Positions 35,210-44,663 of a stretch of DNA of 64,000 nucleotides are shown piece after piece. Position numbers and translations under genes: made by a program. Within the stretch, counting starts at the first letter, position 1; each line of letters begins with the position of its first letter. The notes below the pieces were generated by a model. It saw only the letters and a program-made list of their open reading frames with translations. It had not been told where the DNA came from and ran no database searches. The DNA is taken from the NCBI GenBank assembly GCA_015233565.1, contig JADFXM010000010.1:107449-171448 (forward strand). The letters are read 5' to 3'. This stretch comes from Candidatus Rifleibacteriota bacterium (GTDB lineage: Bacteria > Muiribacteriota > Ozemobacteria > Ozemobacterales > Ozemobacteraceae).

Positions 35210-36754
35210 TTATTTGAAAATAGAAGAAAAGAAAAATGATTCCTGGGCAACTTTAAAATCGTCAGGAACTGATTGCCCACAGGTAATATAAGATGTGGGT
35301 TTTCCGGATTTCACCATTATCCCTAGTAGTGGGCCAAATGAATTAGTCTCATCAACTTTGGTGAAAATAAAATGATCGTATCCAACTTCACCAAATCTTT
35401 TTTCCCTTTCAACAAGATCGTTGTACTTAGATGTGGAATCTAATACCAAAAACCTTTGGGCATCAGGAAAACATTCTAGAAAATCTTTTAATTCCTGGAG
35501 TTCTTTATAATTCTTCTGACATCTGCCTGCAGTGTCTACAAGTATTATGTCTTTATTAAAATGTTTCTCAATCGCGGGTCTAACTTCATCCACTTCGTAA
35601 ATTATCTCAAAATCTGCTTCGATAATTTGGGCATATTGTGACAACTGGGCGGAAGCTCCAATTCGATAAGTATCCAAGGTAAATAAGGCAACTCGCTTTG
35701 TGTTAAAAAGGTTTAAAGCGAAAGATGCGGCCAGTTTCGCAATTGTGGTGGTTTTTCCAACTCCCGTGGGACCCATCAAAATCATAATAATGGGGCCTTT
35801 TTGGTGGTTATCAATTGAAATATTCGAAAATTTCAGCTTTTTTCTAAGTAGATTCTGTATTTCAGGAATCGCTTGATCGTAATTCAGCAGGATGTCGGCC
35901 GGAATAGAACTCAGGTCGTTTAATAATTCTTCCTGAATAGATGCAGGAGTATCTATCTCTTTTAATATTGTTTGAAATTTTTTCAATCCTTCAGGAATTT
36001 TGGAAAAATTTTTGGCCGGTGGTGGCTCTACAAATTGCCTCATTTCCTGAAGCATTTGACAAACTTCCTTTATTTTGCTTTCAAGTTCTTCAATTGTTAT
36101 TTTACTCTTTGAGGCTGTTTGAACTAAACTTCCCCTTACTTGATTTGCGTTTGAAAGAGTGGAAATTTCCTCTTTCTGTTTCATAATTTCTTCAAGAGCC
36201 TTTTCAAGTGCTATTGAATCTCCGCTGTCCCGAAGTTCTTTTGCCGGATTAGCTTTTGTCGGGTTTGCTTTAGGAAGATTTGTTTTCGCAGAATTTGTTT
36301 TGGATTGTTCATTTTTCTTTGAATATGGCAGATTTTCCGGAATTTTTGTGATTTCTTCTTTTTGATTCTCAATAGTTTTGTAAATATCTGAGACCAGTTT
36401 TTGTGAGCCCGTTGGCCTAAGGGGAATACTCGGAACAGATGGGGTAGGGAGCGTTCGAGGTTTGTCTTTGAGAATTTCGGAAACTTTAATGGAACCTGTT
36501 AAATCTTCAGCAGGGAGAGGTTTGGAAGGGGCGAATTTTTGCTGACGTTCCTCATCAGAACGCAAAACAGCTACAGTAATTTCGACCATTTCCTGAGTAA
36601 AAATTCCCCCCCATGATTTTTTTTGAATCGGTTTGGAGGCAATAACGCTTATGTTTTCACCCATTTCGTTTTGAGCTTGCAAGAAAGCATCGAAATAAGT
36701 ATCCCCGACGAATCTTTTTAACAAATGTTTTGATGAGGGGAGTTTATTAGGCAA
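35210..36754 (-). CDS. flhF: Flagellar SRP-like GTPase FlhF
   Basis: FlhF is a signal-recognition-particle-type GTPase that sets flagellum position and number. The 514-residue protein has a variable N-terminal domain (1-180, low-complexity near 150-172), a coiled region (180-240) and the NG domain with G1 GPTGVGKTTT at 328, DTYRIGA, and DTAGRCQK (G3) near 405. Start is TTG at 36754 with GGAGG about eight bases before it. It ends the minus-strand flagellar block, 27 bases after flhG. Note the order flhG-flhF, the reverse of the common flhF-flhG. Confidence 0.93.
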   Translation of the reverse strand: MPNKLPSSKHLLKRFVGDTYFDAFLQAQNEMGENISVIASKPIQKKSWGGIFTQEMVEITVAVLRSDEERQQKFAPSKPLPAEDLTGSIKVSEILKDKPRTLPTPSVPSIPLRPTGSQKLVSDIYKTIENQKEEITKIPENLPYSKKNEQSKTNSAKTNLPKANPTKANPAKELRDSGDSIALEKALEEIMKQKEEISTLSNANQVRGSLVQTASKSKITIEELESKIKEVCQMLQEMRQFVEPPPAKNFSKIPEGLKKFQTILKEIDTPASIQEELLNDLSSIPADILLNYDQAIPEIQNLLRKKLKFSNISIDNHQKGPIIMILMGPTGVGKTTTIAKLAASFALNLFNTKRVALFTLDTYRIGASAQLSQYAQIIEADFEIIYEVDEVRPAIEKHFNKDIILVDTAGRCQKNYKELQELKDFLECFPDAQRFLVLDSTSKYNDLVEREKRFGEVGYDHFIFTKVDETNSFGPLLGIMVKSGKPTSYITCGQSVPDDFKVAQESFFFSSIFK

Positions 36755-36781
36755 AATTATTCGCCTCCTTGGACTTTACTA

Positions 36782-37729
36782 TCATGCTTTTTCCCAATTC
36801 CATAGCCTCGATAAGCGGTCAATGAATCCTTCTATTCCTTTGATTTCATTTTTATTGACATCGTTTTCAGTGGTTTTTTCATAAAAGTTGTTGGAAATAA
36901 TATATCTAATTTGTAGAGCTGCTGGGGACATAGGGGAGAAAAGCATCAGGGGCGTTTGTTGCCTGACTGACAAATACATGAATTTATCTTGGGGAATATA
37001 CCCAAGATGTTGTACTCGAAATTTTAAGAAATCCCAGGCAACGGTTTGAATCCTGTTCAGAATAAAGCCAGCCTCATCCTGGTTTTCTGCTCTGTTTACC
37101 AAAACCCATAGGTTGGAATCTTCGCGTTGCTGGCTGACTACCTTTATTACACCATAGGCATCAGCCAAAGCTGTGGGTTCAGGAGTTGTCACAACAATTA
37201 TCTGGTCAGCTGCAAGGCAAAAGGAGATCACATTTTGTGAAATTCCCGCGCCGGTATCAATAAGCAAGTAATCTGTTTTGTCCTCTAAAAGCCGCAACTC
37301 GCTAAAAAGTCTTTTTGAGGCTTCGGGATTAAGATGTGCCAACTCACTGATTCCAGAGCCGCCAGCAATAATTTGCACTCCGCAGGGGCCTGGAACAATC
37401 ACTTCTTCAAGTGTGCACGTTCCATTCAGGACTTCAGTGATATTTTTTTTTGGCCGAATTCCAAAAATTACATCGATATTGGCCAAACCCAGATCTGCGT
37501 CCAGGACGATTACTTTTCTTCCTGCCTGAGCAAGGCAAATTGCCATGTTTGCAACCAGATTGGTTTTTCCAACACCACCTTTTCCAGAGGTGATTGTTAT
37601 CACTTTCGCAATTTTTTTCCCTGGAAGTCTGGGACGTCTGGATTCAAGACGCTTAAAAACATACGGCTGAATTTGCTTTCTGGAGTCAGCTATAATCGAA
37701 TCTATAGGTTTTACAATCTGTTCAACCAT
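36782..37729 (-). CDS. flhG: FlhG/FleN/MinD-like flagellar number regulator
   Basis: A 315-residue MinD-type ATPase. The deviant Walker A SGKGGVGKTN near residue 46 is intact, followed by LDADLGLANID, DTGAGISQNV and the TTPEPTALADAYG segment that mark the FlhG branch. FlhG activates FlhF GTPase and limits flagellum number. The C-terminal amphipathic helix is represented by FIDRLSRLWNW. It lies six bases after a degenerate homologue and 27 before flhF. Confidence 0.92.
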   Translation of the reverse strand: MVEQIVKPIDSIIADSRKQIQPYVFKRLESRRPRLPGKKIAKVITITSGKGGVGKTNLVANMAICLAQAGRKVIVLDADLGLANIDVIFGIRPKKNITEVLNGTCTLEEVIVPGPCGVQIIAGGSGISELAHLNPEASKRLFSELRLLEDKTDYLLIDTGAGISQNVISFCLAADQIIVVTTPEPTALADAYGVIKVVSQQREDSNLWVLVNRAENQDEAGFILNRIQTVAWDFLKFRVQHLGYIPQDKFMYLSVRQQTPLMLFSPMSPAALQIRYIISNNFYEKTTENDVNKNEIKGIEGFIDRLSRLWNWEKA

Positions 37730-37735
37730 GTGAGC

Positions 37736-38563
37736 TCATTTCTTCTTCAAAAAACTTTCCGAGAAACGAAGAAAAAAATTCCTTGTCCTTTTTTCTATTG
37801 AATTAACAATATTTGTAAATTGTTGAGGGGAACTAAACTCGTCAGATTTTCCGCTTGAGATTAACATTCCACCATACAATAGGTCAAGTGAAAGAAATTG
37901 TCTTGCAACGCCCTGTAATCTTTCAAAAACCCTTTCCCCATGCTGAATTTCATTTGAATTTGCACAAAAAATAATAAATGGCGAAAAAAATCCCGAACGG
38001 TGTAAGGACTTGATTAGTTCATAAGAATAAACAATTTCCTCAAGTTTTTCAGAAATCAAAACGCAGGCAAAATCAGCGGATTGTATAAAAGGATTTTCAA
38101 CTGAAATTTCATTCTGTGGAAGCGTGATCCAAAATTCATCCAAAAAATTTAAATGAGAAAACAAATCTCTAGCAAGATCCACTCTTTTTTGGACGGGGTA
38201 AGAATAAATTTCTTCTAAATCACAAATCTTTGGAATCAGGCGAACTTTCATCTTTTCGCCGATTTCATGGTCTTCAAAAGCATTTATCACTTTTATTTTT
38301 AGATAGTTAATCCCGGAAGTGGAGAAAAGTCTCTTTTGGTCAATGATGGCTATGCTATTTTCGAGTGGAACGATATTATTAAAAAACAGTTCAACTCTTG
38401 AATTCAAATATTTCAATTTTTCCGGAACCAGGAGCAAAAACGTTGTAAATGGTGTGGGACGAGGTAAGCCGGCAAGAAAGCTTTCCACCTGATTTTGCGG
38501 GATGGGGAAACTCGAATCAAAAAACCTTTTCAGTTGCCTTAGAGATTGGGCTTGGTCTGACAT
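37736..38563 (-). CDS. Degenerate MinD/FlhG-like protein in the flagellar operon
   Basis: A 275-residue protein between flhA and flhG. Its core segments align loosely with the FlhG fold: IAIIDQKRLF, SADFACVLISEKLEEIVYSYELIKSL (compare the VTTPEPTALADAYGVIK strand of FlhG) and FFSPFIIFCAN. The P-loop is absent, so ATP binding by the usual route is unlikely. The N-terminus (1-30) is helical. A regulatory partner of FlhG or FlhF is possible. The 10-base and 6-base spacers to flhA and flhG show it is in the operon. I cannot assign a named family. Confidence 0.75.
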   Translation of the reverse strand: MSDQAQSLRQLKRFFDSSFPIPQNQVESFLAGLPRPTPFTTFLLLVPEKLKYLNSRVELFFNNIVPLENSIAIIDQKRLFSTSGINYLKIKVINAFEDHEIGEKMKVRLIPKICDLEEIYSYPVQKRVDLARDLFSHLNFLDEFWITLPQNEISVENPFIQSADFACVLISEKLEEIVYSYELIKSLHRSGFFSPFIIFCANSNEIQHGERVFERLQGVARQFLSLDLLYGGMLISSGKSDEFSSPQQFTNIVNSIEKRTRNFFLRFSESFLKKK

Positions 38564-38573
38564 TATTCTCTAT

Positions 38574-40664
38574 TCAAACCCTTACCAATCCAACGGATTG
38601 AAGTTGGACCGAGGATGGAATTTCATTGTATCCTAGGACAATCAATCTGGGAGCCATTCTTTCCGTAAGCCTTTTCAAGCTTAATCGTAGGGGAGAAGAA
38701 CATAGAAGTATTGAATTTTTTCCTTCAGCGGTCAATTCATCAATCTTTTCTTTCAACTTATTTAAAAATTCCGAGGAAAAATGCGGTTCTAAAGCAAGTT
38801 GAGTTGAACCTTCAACTTTGGTGAGGGCTGAAGAAAGTCTCTGTTCTAATTGCGGATCCAGAGAAATTACAGAAAGCATGCCTGATTCGTCTAATAATGT
38901 TTTGCAGATATGTCTGGAAAGACCTTGTCTGGCTACTTCTGTTAGAAAATCTATTTCCGTGATTCCTTTACAATCAGCTAAGGATTCTAAGATAGTAACC
39001 ATGTTCCTGATGGAAACACCTTCTTTCAAAAGGTTTTGAAGGACACGAAGCAAGATGGAATTTGGAACAATAGAGGGAACAACTTCTTCGACGATTAATG
39101 GATAAGAAGCTTTAACACTGTCCAGCAAAGATTTAAGCTCCTGTCTTCCAAAAATTTCGTGTGCGTTTTTCCTTACCAATTCCGTGAGGTGGGTTGCAAT
39201 TACAGTTGAAGGATCAACCACTGTATAACCTCCCATTTCTGCACGTTCCCGCATTGCTTGAGTCACCCAAACAGCAGGAAGTCCAAAAGCCGGTTCTCTG
39301 ACTTCTATTCCGGTAACGGGGGTAGTGACCGTTCCTGGATCCATGGCTAAGAATTGATCTGCAATTACCTCGTTCCTATCAATTTCCACGCCTTTTATTT
39401 TGATCACATATGTTGATGGCTGCAGTTGAATATTGTCTCTTATACGGATAGGTGGTACAACTAAACCTAGATCAAGAGCCATTTGTCGACGAATCAGGGT
39501 TATCCGGTTCAGGAGGTCTCCGCCCTGATTAACATCTACCAAAGGGATTAAATTATAACCTATTTCGATCTCTAATGAATCAATCGTGAGGAGAGAAGAA
39601 ACATCTTCTGGCTTGGTAGAAGCTTTTTCTTCCTCTTTCTTAACTTTCTCTTCGACCGCTTTTTCTTCTTCCTTTTCATGCTTATCCATTAAATATGCGA
39701 GCGAGCCGAAAATAATTGCCAACAATCCAAAGCTGAATTTTGGAAGGCCGGGTATCAAAGCTAAAAAACCTAACAGAAAAGCTCCGATCCCTAGTATTTT
39801 GGGTCGGGAAAACAACTGTTCTGTCAATTCCATTCCCAGGTTATTTTCCGAACTTGCACGGGTGACTATGATACCTGTGGCAGTCGAAATCAATAATGCG
39901 GGAATCTGTGTGACCAAGCCATCTCCAATTGTGTATAGTGAGTAAGCTCTCAATGCATCAATTGCAGGCTCACCTCTCTGAAAAACTCCAATTGCCAGGC
40001 CACCAAGGATGTTAATTCCAGTGATTATCATTCCGGCAACCACATCCCCCTGGACAAATTTACTGGCGCCGTCCATTGATCCAAAATAGTCCGCTTCACG
40101 TTGAATCTTTTTTCTGCGATCTTTTGCTTCTTCATTTGTGATCAAGCCTGTGTTTAGATCGGCGTCAATTGCCATTTGTTTTCCAGGCATTGCATCCAGG
40201 GTAAATCGAGCTGCCACTTCAGCAACGCGCCCGGCACCTTTTGTAATGACCATGAATTGAATGACCATTAGAATGAGAAAAATTACGAAACCGATAATAT
40301 AATTTCCACCAATTACAAAATTCCCAAATGCCTGGATAATGCTGATTTCCTTTCCCTGACCAGCCAAAATTACCCTGGTAGTGCTAACATTCAGGGATAA
40401 CCGGAAAAGAGTTGTTAAAAGCAAAAGGCTTGGGAAAACCGAAAATTCAAGTGCTTCTTTTGTGTAAAGGGACATTAAAAGTATTCCAAGGGATAGGGCA
40501 ATGTTTGCTGCCAGCATTAAATCAAGCAAAAAAGTGGGAATTGGGACAATCATCATTACCACTACTGAAACAAAGCCAATAGCGAAAAGAATATCTCGGT
40601 TCTTTAATAGTCCCGCAAAGGGAACGATTGACAACACCGGATTCGCTACTTGTGCATCAGCCAT
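38574..40664 (-). CDS. flhA: Flagellar export gate protein FlhA
   Basis: FlhA is the large transmembrane export-gate subunit of the flagellar type III secretion system. The 696-residue protein has eight N-terminal helices (to about 330), the conserved FHIPEP-like loop region with DAMPGKQMAIDADLN near 155, and the cytoplasmic domain (about 350-696) with IRIRDNIQL, DPSTVIATHLTELVR and RLTERMAPRLIVLGYNEIP. Length and motif order are normal. AAGGAAAAGCAAG precedes ATG at 40664. It heads the flhA-X-flhG-flhF block after a 455-base gap from flhB. Confidence 0.96.
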   Translation of the reverse strand: MADAQVANPVLSIVPFAGLLKNRDILFAIGFVSVVVMMIVPIPTFLLDLMLAANIALSLGILLMSLYTKEALEFSVFPSLLLLTTLFRLSLNVSTTRVILAGQGKEISIIQAFGNFVIGGNYIIGFVIFLILMVIQFMVITKGAGRVAEVAARFTLDAMPGKQMAIDADLNTGLITNEEAKDRRKKIQREADYFGSMDGASKFVQGDVVAGMIITGINILGGLAIGVFQRGEPAIDALRAYSLYTIGDGLVTQIPALLISTATGIIVTRASSENNLGMELTEQLFSRPKILGIGAFLLGFLALIPGLPKFSFGLLAIIFGSLAYLMDKHEKEEEKAVEEKVKKEEEKASTKPEDVSSLLTIDSLEIEIGYNLIPLVDVNQGGDLLNRITLIRRQMALDLGLVVPPIRIRDNIQLQPSTYVIKIKGVEIDRNEVIADQFLAMDPGTVTTPVTGIEVREPAFGLPAVWVTQAMRERAEMGGYTVVDPSTVIATHLTELVRKNAHEIFGRQELKSLLDSVKASYPLIVEEVVPSIVPNSILLRVLQNLLKEGVSIRNMVTILESLADCKGITEIDFLTEVARQGLSRHICKTLLDESGMLSVISLDPQLEQRLSSALTKVEGSTQLALEPHFSSEFLNKLKEKIDELTAEGKNSILLCSSPLRLSLKRLTERMAPRLIVLGYNEIPSSVQLQSVGLVRV

Positions 40665-41119
40665 TCTTGCTTTTCCTTGGAAGTCCTATAAACAAACAAA
40701 TTAAATCTACTGTGCCCTTGTTTGGATGTTGCTTCTTTAATAGTTTACATTTTCCACAGAACGTTCAGATAATTATTTCATCCGTGCATAGAATAAACCA
40801 GATTTCTAGTAAAAGGTAAAGGGGATCTTAAAAAATTGTTTTTCAAGGTTTGTGAACCATTTCTCAAAGGGGATAAATGCAGGAAATCAGTATTAGACCT
40901 GTGTAAAACTTATACAATTTCGCACGAAGCTTCCTTTACAATTTTCAAAATTTTAGAGTTCTTCTTTCGAAAATGCTTAGGGGAAAAATTTTCAAAATAA
41001 AATTTTTTTTCGAGTTTATTTAAAGGATTTAGTAAAAACAATTTGAAAATTTTCTTTTTAAATTAAGTTTTCCTTCTGCGGTCACACATGATGTATTTTC
41101 ATTTCAGGAAAAATTTAGG
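40665..41119. other. Gap between flhB and flhA, no gene seen
   Basis: 455 bases inside the flagellar block. No ORF with a ribosome site and no strong terminator was found. It may hold a separate promoter for flhA; no sigma-28 (TAAA-N15-GCCGATAA) or sigma-54 (TGGCAC-N5-TTGCA) match was visible on either strand. Confidence 0.5.
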
Positions 41120-42232
41120 TCAAAATTTCCCTCTCATTTTGTAGACTTGTGCAAGGAGTTCTGCAACCGTGCCCCACAATTCCTCTGGAATTACATCTCC
41201 GATATCCACCATTTTATATAAAGTTTGTGCCAGAGGTTTATTCTCGATAATTGGAACGTCATTTTCTCGGGCGATATCTTTTATTTTTTGTGCAATTAGC
41301 CCGGTTCCCATTGCAACAACTTTCGGGGCTGTGCCGGAAATCTCCTCGTAACTGATTGCAACAGCGATATGTGTCGGATTGGTTACTACAACTGTGGCTT
41401 TAGGAACTTCGGACATCATTTTTTGGGTGGCGATTTTTCTTTGTTTTTCCCTGATCTTTTGCTTGACTTTTGGATCTCCTTCCATTTGTTTAAACTCTTC
41501 TTTGATTTCTTCTTTGGACATTTTAATGTTTTCTTCATATCTCCATTGTTGGAAATAAAAGTCCAGGATTGAAATTATCAGGAAAAGAACGATGATTTTT
41601 ATTACCATCCAAAATGCAATTTCTGAAAAGGAACGCATTCCCCGTAGAGGTTCAAGATTGATCAATCTGATTATAGAGGGCAATTTATCGCGAAAAGTTG
41701 AATAAGGAACGTAGGAAACAACTGCGATTTTCAGCATTGATCTGCCTAATTCTCCGAAAGAATTCCAGGAAAAAAGATTTCCAAAATTGGCAAATGGATT
41801 AAACCGGGAAAAATCAAAAGCGAAAAGCCTATCTGCTGAAAACATGAAACCCATTTGGTAAATATTTACTGCTATTACTGCAAGAACAGCGATGAAAAGA
41901 ATGGGGCCCAAACACTTTAAAGCAATTATCGATAAACCGTTGATTAATTGTGATGCATTTGCTACGTCGAGCTGGAAAAATATTGCATGACTCAAAACAA
42001 ATCTCATATAGTCGCTCATATACTTCATGAGATCATTTCCGGTGTAGTTCAAAACCATTAATATTGCAAAAAGAACCACTACGGAAGAAAGGTCGGCGGA
42101 TTTTGGAACGTTTCCTCTTTTTCTCTCTTCTTCACGTCTTTTTCCCGTAGCGGGCTCAGTTTTATCCCCGGCAAACATTTGAATGTTAAAGGGAATCTCA
42201 GAAAAACAGAGAGTTTTGTTCGAAATCCTCAT
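41120..42232 (-). CDS. flhB: Flagellar export switch protein FlhB
   Basis: FlhB controls the change from hook to filament export. The 370-residue protein has the N-terminal ATGKRREEERKRGNVPKS region, four helices (about 48-235), and the autocleavage motif NPTH at 285-288 followed by the conserved IAVAISY and ENKPLAQTLY segments. The ATG overlaps the fliR stop (ATGA), so translation is coupled. It has about 15 extra N-terminal residues compared with E. coli-type FlhB. Confidence 0.96.
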   Translation of the reverse strand: MRISNKTLCFSEIPFNIQMFAGDKTEPATGKRREEERKRGNVPKSADLSSVVVLFAILMVLNYTGNDLMKYMSDYMRFVLSHAIFFQLDVANASQLINGLSIIALKCLGPILFIAVLAVIAVNIYQMGFMFSADRLFAFDFSRFNPFANFGNLFSWNSFGELGRSMLKIAVVSYVPYSTFRDKLPSIIRLINLEPLRGMRSFSEIAFWMVIKIIVLFLIISILDFYFQQWRYEENIKMSKEEIKEEFKQMEGDPKVKQKIREKQRKIATQKMMSEVPKATVVVTNPTHIAVAISYEEISGTAPKVVAMGTGLIAQKIKDIARENDVPIIENKPLAQTLYKMVDIGDVIPEELWGTVAELLAQVYKMRGKF

Positions 42233-43017
42233 TTTATTTTAGGGGACATCAGATTTAAGATTAAAGATACATTCCCAAACACTTTTTGAATCAAAGCTTT
42301 TGTAATATCCGAAATGAATGGGAGGCAAACAATCATTAAAGAAAAACCCAAAGACAACTTCAATGCGAAACCGATTTCAAAAACATTTAACCTTGGAACT
42401 GTTCTGGCAATAATTCCAAGTGCGATATCAGTAAGCATCGCAGCACATAAAATAGGCATTGAAATCTGCAATCCTAACCAGAAAATGTTTGAAGTCAGGT
42501 CCATTATATTTGAAACTAAATCACCGGTGAACACCATCTGAGTAAGGGGGATCAAATCAAAACTTTCAAAAAATACTCTCAATAAAATCAAATGTCCCTC
42601 AAGCATTAAAAAAATCAGAATGGCAAAAAGTTGGAGAAATTCAGCAAAAACTGCTTGTGAAATGTTGGATTCCGGGTCGGCAACCTGGACAAATGAAAGG
42701 CCTATTTGCACTCCAATTAGGGCACCCGCAAATTTTATTCCCTCTATCGTGATAATGACTACAAAACCCATTGTTAGCCCTATGCCAAGTTCTTTTATTG
42801 CCATTAAACCATAGCCCAGGGTACTCATTGTTGGGAGAGTTTGTGTTTGAATTAAATGGGGAAGCATTAGAAGACAACAAATTGTGGATAAACCAGCTTT
42901 GATCGTAGCGGGAACAATGCTTTCGCCAAAAGCGGGCAAATTCATGAAAAACCCTGAAATTCTTATAATTGTGACGAAAAAAATACCGGAAGCTTTTATT
43001 AAAAATTCTTCCGTCAT
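42229..43017 (-). CDS. fliR: Flagellar biosynthesis protein FliR
   Basis: A 262-residue integral membrane protein of the export gate. It carries the FliR pattern of six to eight helices and the conserved KELGIGLTMGFVV and GVQIGLSFVQVADPESN segments, with a C-terminal GFALKLSLGFSLMIVCLPF. It starts directly after the fliQ stop codon and overlaps flhB by four bases. Confidence 0.95.
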   Translation of the reverse strand: MTEEFLIKASGIFFVTIIRISGFFMNLPAFGESIVPATIKAGLSTICCLLMLPHLIQTQTLPTMSTLGYGLMAIKELGIGLTMGFVVIITIEGIKFAGALIGVQIGLSFVQVADPESNISQAVFAEFLQLFAILIFLMLEGHLILLRVFFESFDLIPLTQMVFTGDLVSNIMDLTSNIFWLGLQISMPILCAAMLTDIALGIIARTVPRLNVFEIGFALKLSLGFSLMIVCLPFISDITKALIQKVFGNVSLILNLMSPKIK

Positions 43018-43287
43018 TTATTTTGCAAAACTTGCCAAATTTGAAAGAATTCGGATGGTGAATTCCATAACTTTGTTTAAAATCCAGGGCCCCAGGAGGA
43101 AAATTGTAACAATTGTCGTAATCAGTTTTGGAACAAAAGAAAGACTCTGATCTTGTATGGAAGTAAGGGTTTGAAAAATGCTTACCGCAACCCCTACCAC
43201 CATTCCAATGCCCATGACTGGCACGGCAATTACGAAAGTCATGTAAAGCGTTTCGTTTAAAACCTGAATGATGGTTGTCTCGTTCAA
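43018..43287 (-). CDS. fliQ: Flagellar biosynthesis protein FliQ
   Basis: An 89-residue, two-helix export-gate protein, the exact usual length of FliQ, with GVAVSIFQTLTSIQDQSLSFVPK. I chose TTG at 43287 instead of the longer reading from 43335. This TTG overlaps the fliP TGA stop in TTGA, and GGAGGAGG, encoded by the terminal Gly codons of fliP, serves as the Shine-Dalgarno. The longer reading would add 16 residues that overlap fliP. Confidence 0.93.
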   Translation of the reverse strand: MNETTIIQVLNETLYMTFVIAVPVMGIGMVVGVAVSIFQTLTSIQDQSLSFVPKLITTIVTIFLLGPWILNKVMEFTIRILSNLASFAK

Positions 43288-44135
43288 GCGCCTCCTCCAA
43301 AACTTTGAACTAGAGACCTGATTATCAGGTTCCAACCATCCACCATGACAAATAAAAGTATTTTAAAGGGCAATGAAATCATTGCTGGTGGGAGCATCAT
43401 CATTCCCATTGACATTAGAATACTTGCAATAACTAAATCAATTAGAAGGAAGGGAAGGAAAATTATAACTCCCATTTGAAAGCCGGTACGTATTTCGCTG
43501 GTCAGAAACGCAGGAATTAATGCTATTGTAGAATACTCTTCGCGGGTTTTGGGTTTGGCTCCCCCTTCGAGGCTTGCAAAAAGTCCAAGATCAGCTTTTC
43601 TTGCGTGCGAAAACATGAATTCTCTGATGGGTTTCAAGGTTCGGCTAAAAGCTTCATATTCGTTGATTTCTCTTTTAGAATATGGCAGATAGGCATCTTT
43701 ATAAATTTTATCAGTCACTGGGGTCATGGTATAAAAAGTAATGAACAAGGCTAATCCTATCATAATTTGATTGCTAGGTTCTGTCTGGGTGGTGAGGGCA
43801 CGTCTGACAAAATTTAAAACAATAAGAATTCGAGTGAAACTTGTAAGCATTATGAGAATTGAAGGAGCAAGACTCAAAATTGTAAGAAGAATTACGATTT
43901 GAAGAGAGGTTGTAAGTTGACCCCGTTCTTTAGATGGATCAACTTCAAAACGGATTCTGGGAATAGGGAAGGGGGTTTCCCCTGATTCTATCTTATCAAC
44001 TTTGGTTTGTTTTTCAGTGGAAATGTTTGCCCTTGGAGTTGCAGATGCCGTGCTCTGTGCATTGACAGTGTATGAATTAAAAATGAAAATGAGCAATGCA
44101 CAGAAGATAAATTTTTGTTGGGAAGAAAACTTCAT
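43284..44135 (-). CDS. fliP: Flagellar biosynthesis protein FliP
   Basis: A 283-residue export-gate protein. It starts MKFSSQQKFIF with a cleavable signal (about 1-23, TVNAQS), which is normal for FliP, then a soluble segment of about 55 residues and the conserved ILTILSLAPSILIMLTSFTRILIVLNFVRRAL region, EYSTIALIPAFLTSEIRTGFQMG and a C-terminal MMLPPAMISLPFKILLFVMVDGW. A longer ORF (to 44375) adds 80 residues that read through repeat C1, so I reject it. Ribosome site is weak (ATAGGT). It begins the fliPQR-flhB block. Confidence 0.94.
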   Translation of the reverse strand: MKFSSQQKFIFCALLIFIFNSYTVNAQSTASATPRANISTEKQTKVDKIESGETPFPIPRIRFEVDPSKERGQLTTSLQIVILLTILSLAPSILIMLTSFTRILIVLNFVRRALTTQTEPSNQIMIGLALFITFYTMTPVTDKIYKDAYLPYSKREINEYEAFSRTLKPIREFMFSHARKADLGLFASLEGGAKPKTREEYSTIALIPAFLTSEIRTGFQMGVIIFLPFLLIDLVIASILMSMGMMMLPPAMISLPFKILLFVMVDGWNLIIRSLVQSFGGGA

Positions 44136-44344
44136 ACCTATTGATATAAGACAAAAATTGAAACTTTTCAATAGGCCAAAAAAACAATCAGCAATAAAGA
44201 GTAAAATCAAAAAATCTGTGATAGATAACTTTTTCATTTTTAGGAAACAAAAAATTTGCTGCTTTTGCATGGATTTTATTTTATTTGCAAAGGCTTCTTC
44301 ATAAGAGGGGTTGCGAGCTTTTTGTGTTATGAGGTGTTTAACAA

Positions 44345-44483
44345 TCAGCAACAAAGAGTAAATTCTTTTTGACATTGGTAATTACCCATAAAATTCAAAA
44401 AAAAATCGCGAAAAATATTTTTTTCCAAATTTTCTGCACTGGCGTTGGTGCAGGTTTATAAGACAAGTATTTTTACTCTTTTC
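44345..44483. repeat. Dispersed repeat family C, copy 1
   Basis: About 139 bases shared with 50115-50253 at high identity. It has inverted ends (AAAGAGTAAA at the left, TTTACTCTTT at the right) and includes a TTGACA-like motif near 44369. It lies just upstream of fliP and spoils the long fliP reading. Confidence 0.85.
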
Positions 44484-44663
44484 CCCTGAAAAACAATGTC
44501 AAAAAAGCAACTCAGTGCAAAGTCAACAAAATTGAAAAAATATGATCAGTATCCCATTAATACAAGTGGTGCCATCTTCAATCAGGAATTATCAATTGAG
44601 TGTTTAAGCTAAGTTCTGAACCCTTCCTATGGTTGAATTTACCCGTTATAGTGCGGGACTTGT

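Noticed and set aside
40665..41119. Sigma-28 or sigma-54 promoter for flhA
   Set aside because: No sequence close to either consensus was found on either strand.
44136..44375. 80-residue N-terminal extension of FliP
   Set aside because: The extension reads through repeat C1 and removes the normal FliP signal peptide from the N-terminus; ATG at 44135 gives the usual start.
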